From Rothia gullae (GTDB lineage Bacteria > Actinomycetota > Actinomycetes > Actinomycetales > Micrococcaceae): a DNA stretch of 5,409 bases. Position 1 is the stretch's first letter; every line of letters begins with the position of its first letter. The notes under the pieces are model-generated. The model searched no databases. It saw only the letters and a list, made by a program, of their open reading frames with translations, and was not told where the DNA came from. The position numbers were made by a program, and so were the translations under genes. The stretch lies in contig NZ_JANCOC010000018.1 of assembly GCF_024294905.1 (NCBI RefSeq), forward strand, positions 1-5,409, read 5' to 3'. Of this stretch, positions 1 through 5,409 are shown piece after piece.

Positions 1-3090
<3,090 letters not shown>

Positions 3091-3180
3091 ACAATCAAGA
3101 AAAATAAGAATCTAAAATCAACAATCAAACCAACACCAAAGCATTGATTCAACGCAAATTCCAGAAGATGCTCGCGTCCA

Positions 3181-3201
3181 CTATATAGTTCTCAAACAAC
3201 A
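3181..3201 (-). promoter_or_regulatory. Spacer boxA/boxC-like antitermination element
   Basis: In the RNA this reads TGTTGTTTGAGAAC (3188-3201) overlapping AGAACTATATAG (3181-3192). The same arrangement occurs in the leader at 5094-5114, and the two match at all but three of 21 positions, including the shared TTGAGAACT and ATAG. AGAACUCAAUAG is the boxC RNA bound by the KH domains of Mycobacterium tuberculosis NusA; here the central CA is AT. E. coli rrn operons also carry a second boxA in the spacer before 23S, so the position fits a reloading site for Nus factors. Function is inferred from sequence and position. RNase III recognition of the same region is a possible alternative. Confidence 0.65.
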
Positions 3202-3234
3202 ACCCACAACACAACAACAACACAAACAAAAACA
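3193..3234 (-). repeat. 42-nt G/U-only tract in the spacer RNA
   Basis: Every base from 3193 to 3234 is A or C on the plus strand, so the transcript has 42 consecutive G or U residues, made of irregular GTT, GTG and TTTG units. It adjoins and slightly overlaps the boxA-like element. Such RNA cannot form strong internal Watson-Crick structure and would be single-stranded or pair with distant A/C segments. It resembles the G/U tract in the 23S insertion at 1512-1541. No function is known to me. Confidence 0.75.
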
Positions 3235-3390
3235 TTTGCATCACCACCATGCCAGGCAAACAAAGGAACAACACACATGTGTTACCCCAAAACCCAACAA
3301 TGCGCCTCATCCAACCCAAAACCAACATTCCACCCATGAGCAAAACCACCCACCCGACACTCGCGGATAGCATGGCCAACTAAATGTGCT

Positions 3391-4924
<1,534 letters not shown>

Positions 4925-4938
4925 AAAAATAGAAAAGC

Positions 4939-5024
4939 TTGATAATCTGATCTCAAACAGCGAATCACACACGGGGGTGCGTGACTCAAGCTGACTAAAT
5001 TTGAAACCATTTGATGATTATCAA
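4939..5024 (-). other. Long-range leader stem closing a multi-hairpin domain
   Basis: TTGATAATC at 5016-5024 is perfectly complementary to GATTATCAA at 4939-4947, and a G-U pair at 5025/4938 extends the stem to 10 bp. It encloses the 11-bp hairpin at 4962-4987. The 3' arm ends about 14 nt before the predicted 16S 5' end. The 5' arm overlaps a local hairpin at 5009-5026, so the two structures exclude each other. A role in 16S 5' maturation or in leader refolding is inference. Confidence 0.5.
4962..4987 (-). other. Strong 11-bp leader hairpin before 16S
   Basis: In the RNA, GAGTCACGCAC and GTGTGTGATTC pair over 11 positions (nine Watson-Crick, two G-U) around a CCCC loop. The base of the stem lies 37 nt before the predicted 16S 5' end. 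It is the most stable local structure in the leader and a good candidate for a processing or assembly signal. No U-run follows directly, so it does not look like a terminator. Confidence 0.7.
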
Positions 5025-5041
5025 ATATAAATAAATATTTG
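5009..5041 (-). other. Pair of mutually exclusive AT-rich leader hairpins
   Basis: ATTTGAT-AATC-ATCAAAT at 5009-5026 forms a 7-bp hairpin. CAAATAT at 5035-5041 can instead pair with ATATTTG at 5022-5028 around a 6-nt loop. The two share bases 5022-5026 and cannot form together. The first also competes with the long-range stem that uses 5016-5024. The pairings are read directly; whether they matter in the cell is unknown, because AT-rich sequence makes weak chance hairpins likely. Confidence 0.45.
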
Positions 5042-5059
5042 GTATTAGTTTCAGTTTCC

Positions 5060-5075
5060 ATCACCATTCGGTGAT
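5060..5075 (-). other. Short leader hairpin downstream of boxC
   Basis: ATCACC-GAAT-GGTGAT is a perfect 6-bp hairpin with a 4-nt loop, starting 18 nt after the boxC element in the transcript. No U-run follows, so it is not a terminator. It may help present the boxA/boxC element as single-stranded RNA, but that is inference. Confidence 0.5.
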
Positions 5076-5093
5076 TTTATTGAACAAAGCACA

Positions 5094-5114
5094 CTATTGA
5101 GTTCTCAAGCAACA
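5094..5114 (-). promoter_or_regulatory. Leader boxA/boxC antitermination element
   Basis: The RNA reads TGTTGCTTGAGAAC (5101-5114, boxA-like) overlapping AGAACTCAATAG (5094-5105). The second is identical to the boxC RNA bound by the KH domains of Mycobacterium tuberculosis NusA, and the block continues as TGTGC, as in other actinobacterial rrn leaders. The first resembles rrn boxA sequences bound by NusB and S10 (E. coli TGCTCTTTAACA). Such elements keep RNA polymerase from Rho-dependent termination on the long untranslated rRNA and may assist folding. The boxC call is strong; the boxA limits are less certain. Confidence 0.85.
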
Positions 5115-5132
5115 CACCGATTCAACACCTCA

Positions 5133-5151
5133 ACTTACTCTTTCAAGAAGT
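5133..5151 (-). other. GAAA-loop hairpin, boxB-like
   Basis: ACTTCTT and GAG-T-AAGT pair over 7 bp with one bulged U and one G-U pair, around a GAAA (GNRA) loop. It lies 18 nt before the boxA-like element, the place where boxB hairpins stand in rrn antitermination leaders (order boxB, boxA, boxC). The call rests on position and shape, not on a conserved sequence. Confidence 0.5.
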
Positions 5152-5186
5152 CTTACCATTGAACGGTCATTCATGTTATTTTCATC

Positions 5187-5208
5187 GTCACCGCGTTCCC
5201 GCGGCAAC
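5187..5208 (-). other. 5'-terminal GNRA hairpin of the rRNA transcript
   Basis: GTTGCCGCG-GGAA-CGCGGTGAC forms a 9-bp stem (five consecutive G-C pairs at the top, two G-U pairs lower down) with a GGAA loop of the GNRA type. With transcription predicted to begin at 5209 or 5210, the stem starts one or two bases from the RNA 5' end. Such a terminal stem could protect the primary transcript or act early on the polymerase; this role is inferred. Its high GC content stands out from the AT-rich leader around it. Confidence 0.65.
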
Positions 5209-5215
5209 TCAATCA

Positions 5216-5244
5216 ACTATACAAGCGTTTCGTTTGCCATGCAA
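5216..5244 (-). promoter_or_regulatory. Main rRNA promoter (sigma-A type)
   Basis: The -35 hexamer TTGCAT (5239-5244) and the -10 hexamer TATAGT (5216-5221) are separated by exactly 17 bp. The hexamers match the housekeeping consensus at four of six (TTGACA) and five of six (TATAAT) positions. Transcription should start near 5209-5210, at A or G. The DNA upstream of -35 contains A and T tracts (AAAAC, GGAAAGAAAC, CTTTG) that could act as an UP element. It is the best-spaced promoter candidate I found upstream of 16S, but other weaker starts may exist. Confidence 0.75.
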
Positions 5245-5409
5245 ATCCGTTTTCCGTGATTCACACCACAAAGTTTCTTTCCTAAACTCCTCCAACATCA
5301 CCAACAGGCAACTCGGATTCCCTTCAAACAAGAAACCAAAACACTATACAATTGAAAGCCAGTCAACCGCTTCTGACTAGGAGAAACACCGAAGAAGTTC
5401 TTCGTTTTT
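5245..5409. other. Upstream intergenic region, no recognised gene
   Basis: I see no credible coding sequence here. On the minus strand a frame is open from the right edge for ten codons to a TAG at 5377-5379; that could be the tail of an upstream gene but is too short to judge. A possible second promoter lies at 5343-5366: TATAGT at 5343-5348 with TTGACT at 5361-5366. However, their spacing is only 12 bp, too short for a normal sigma-A promoter, and no good -35 stands 16-18 bp away. The region probably carries rRNA promoter-upstream sequence. Confidence 0.55.
5390..5409 (+). terminator. Palindrome plus T-run at the window edge
   Basis: CGAAGAAGTTCTTCG (5390-5404) is a perfect inverted repeat around one base, directly followed by at least five T on the plus strand at the window edge. 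This is the layout of a weak intrinsic terminator for plus-strand transcription, that is, against the rRNA operon. The stem is short, with few G-C pairs and a tight 3-nt loop once folded. On the minus strand the flanking TGTTTC is only mildly T-rich, so termination of an upstream minus-strand gene is less well supported. A protein-binding palindrome is another option. Confidence 0.4.

Larger units (their letters stand above)
4925..5209 (-). promoter_or_regulatory. 5' leader of the rRNA transcript
   Basis: About 285 nt lie between the predicted start of transcription and 16S. The leader is much richer in A and T than the rRNA genes. In order of transcription it holds a 5'-terminal GNRA hairpin (5187-5208), a GAAA hairpin (5133-5151), the boxA/boxC element (5094-5114), a short hairpin (5060-5075), two competing hairpins (5009-5041), an 11-bp hairpin (4962-4987), the second arm of a long-range stem (4939-4947), and a U-rich run directly before 16S. 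No long perfect complement to the start of the spacer is visible; the best I saw is CACGCACCC (within 4974-4985) against GGGTGGGTG at 3347-3355, with one mismatch. The 5' boundary depends on the promoter call. Confidence 0.8.

Noticed and set aside
3273..3282. ACACATGTGT palindrome in the spacer.
   Set aside because: Only 10 bases with no loop; too short to fold as a hairpin and expected by chance in AC/GT-rich sequence.
3149..3379. Open frame of 76 codons on the minus strand inside the spacer, with a very hydrophobic product rich in L, V, M, F and G.
   Set aside because: It lies entirely within the rRNA spacer. The hydrophobic look follows from translating G/U-rich RNA. The only AAGGAG is about 15 bases before the ATG and belongs to the usual sequence after 16S.
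5159..5380. Plus-strand open frame of 73 codons over the leader and promoter.
   Set aside because: It runs through the promoter hexamers and the 5' hairpin, has no ribosome-binding site and a composition unlike a protein (many S, H, N).

Overview
This window is most of a ribosomal RNA operon, read entirely on the minus strand. I see no protein-coding gene. From right to left (the direction of transcription) it holds upstream intergenic DNA with a promoter (about 5210-5409), a 5' leader (4925-5209), 16S rRNA (3395-4924), a 16S-23S spacer without tRNA genes (about 3091-3394) and essentially complete 23S rRNA (1-3090). A 5S gene and the operon terminator would be expected beyond position 1, outside the window.

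The organism is an actinobacterium, most likely Rothia (Micrococcaceae). The 23S gene carries the roughly 100-nt helix 54 insertion typical of Actinobacteria. The spacer lacks tRNAs. The leader contains AGAACTCAATAG, the boxC sequence known from mycobacterial rrn leaders. The 16S variable regions read, from memory, almost exactly like Rothia mucilaginosa; genus confidence is about 0.75 without a database search.

The parts form one expression and processing unit. A TTGCAT-17-TATAGT promoter starts the transcript one or two bases before a GNRA-capped hairpin. A second GNRA hairpin and an overlapping boxA-like/boxC element follow, in the boxB-boxA-boxC order of rrn antitermination leaders. Next come several hairpins and a roughly 10-bp long-range stem just before 16S, probably used in processing. 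A diverged boxA/boxC copy lies in the spacer ahead of 23S, where antitermination factors could reload.

Nothing here supports a new biological system. The points worth a second look are the diverged spacer copy of boxC, the G/U-only stretches shared by the spacer and the 23S insertion, the mutually exclusive leader hairpins, and a palindrome plus T-run at the right edge pointing against the operon.
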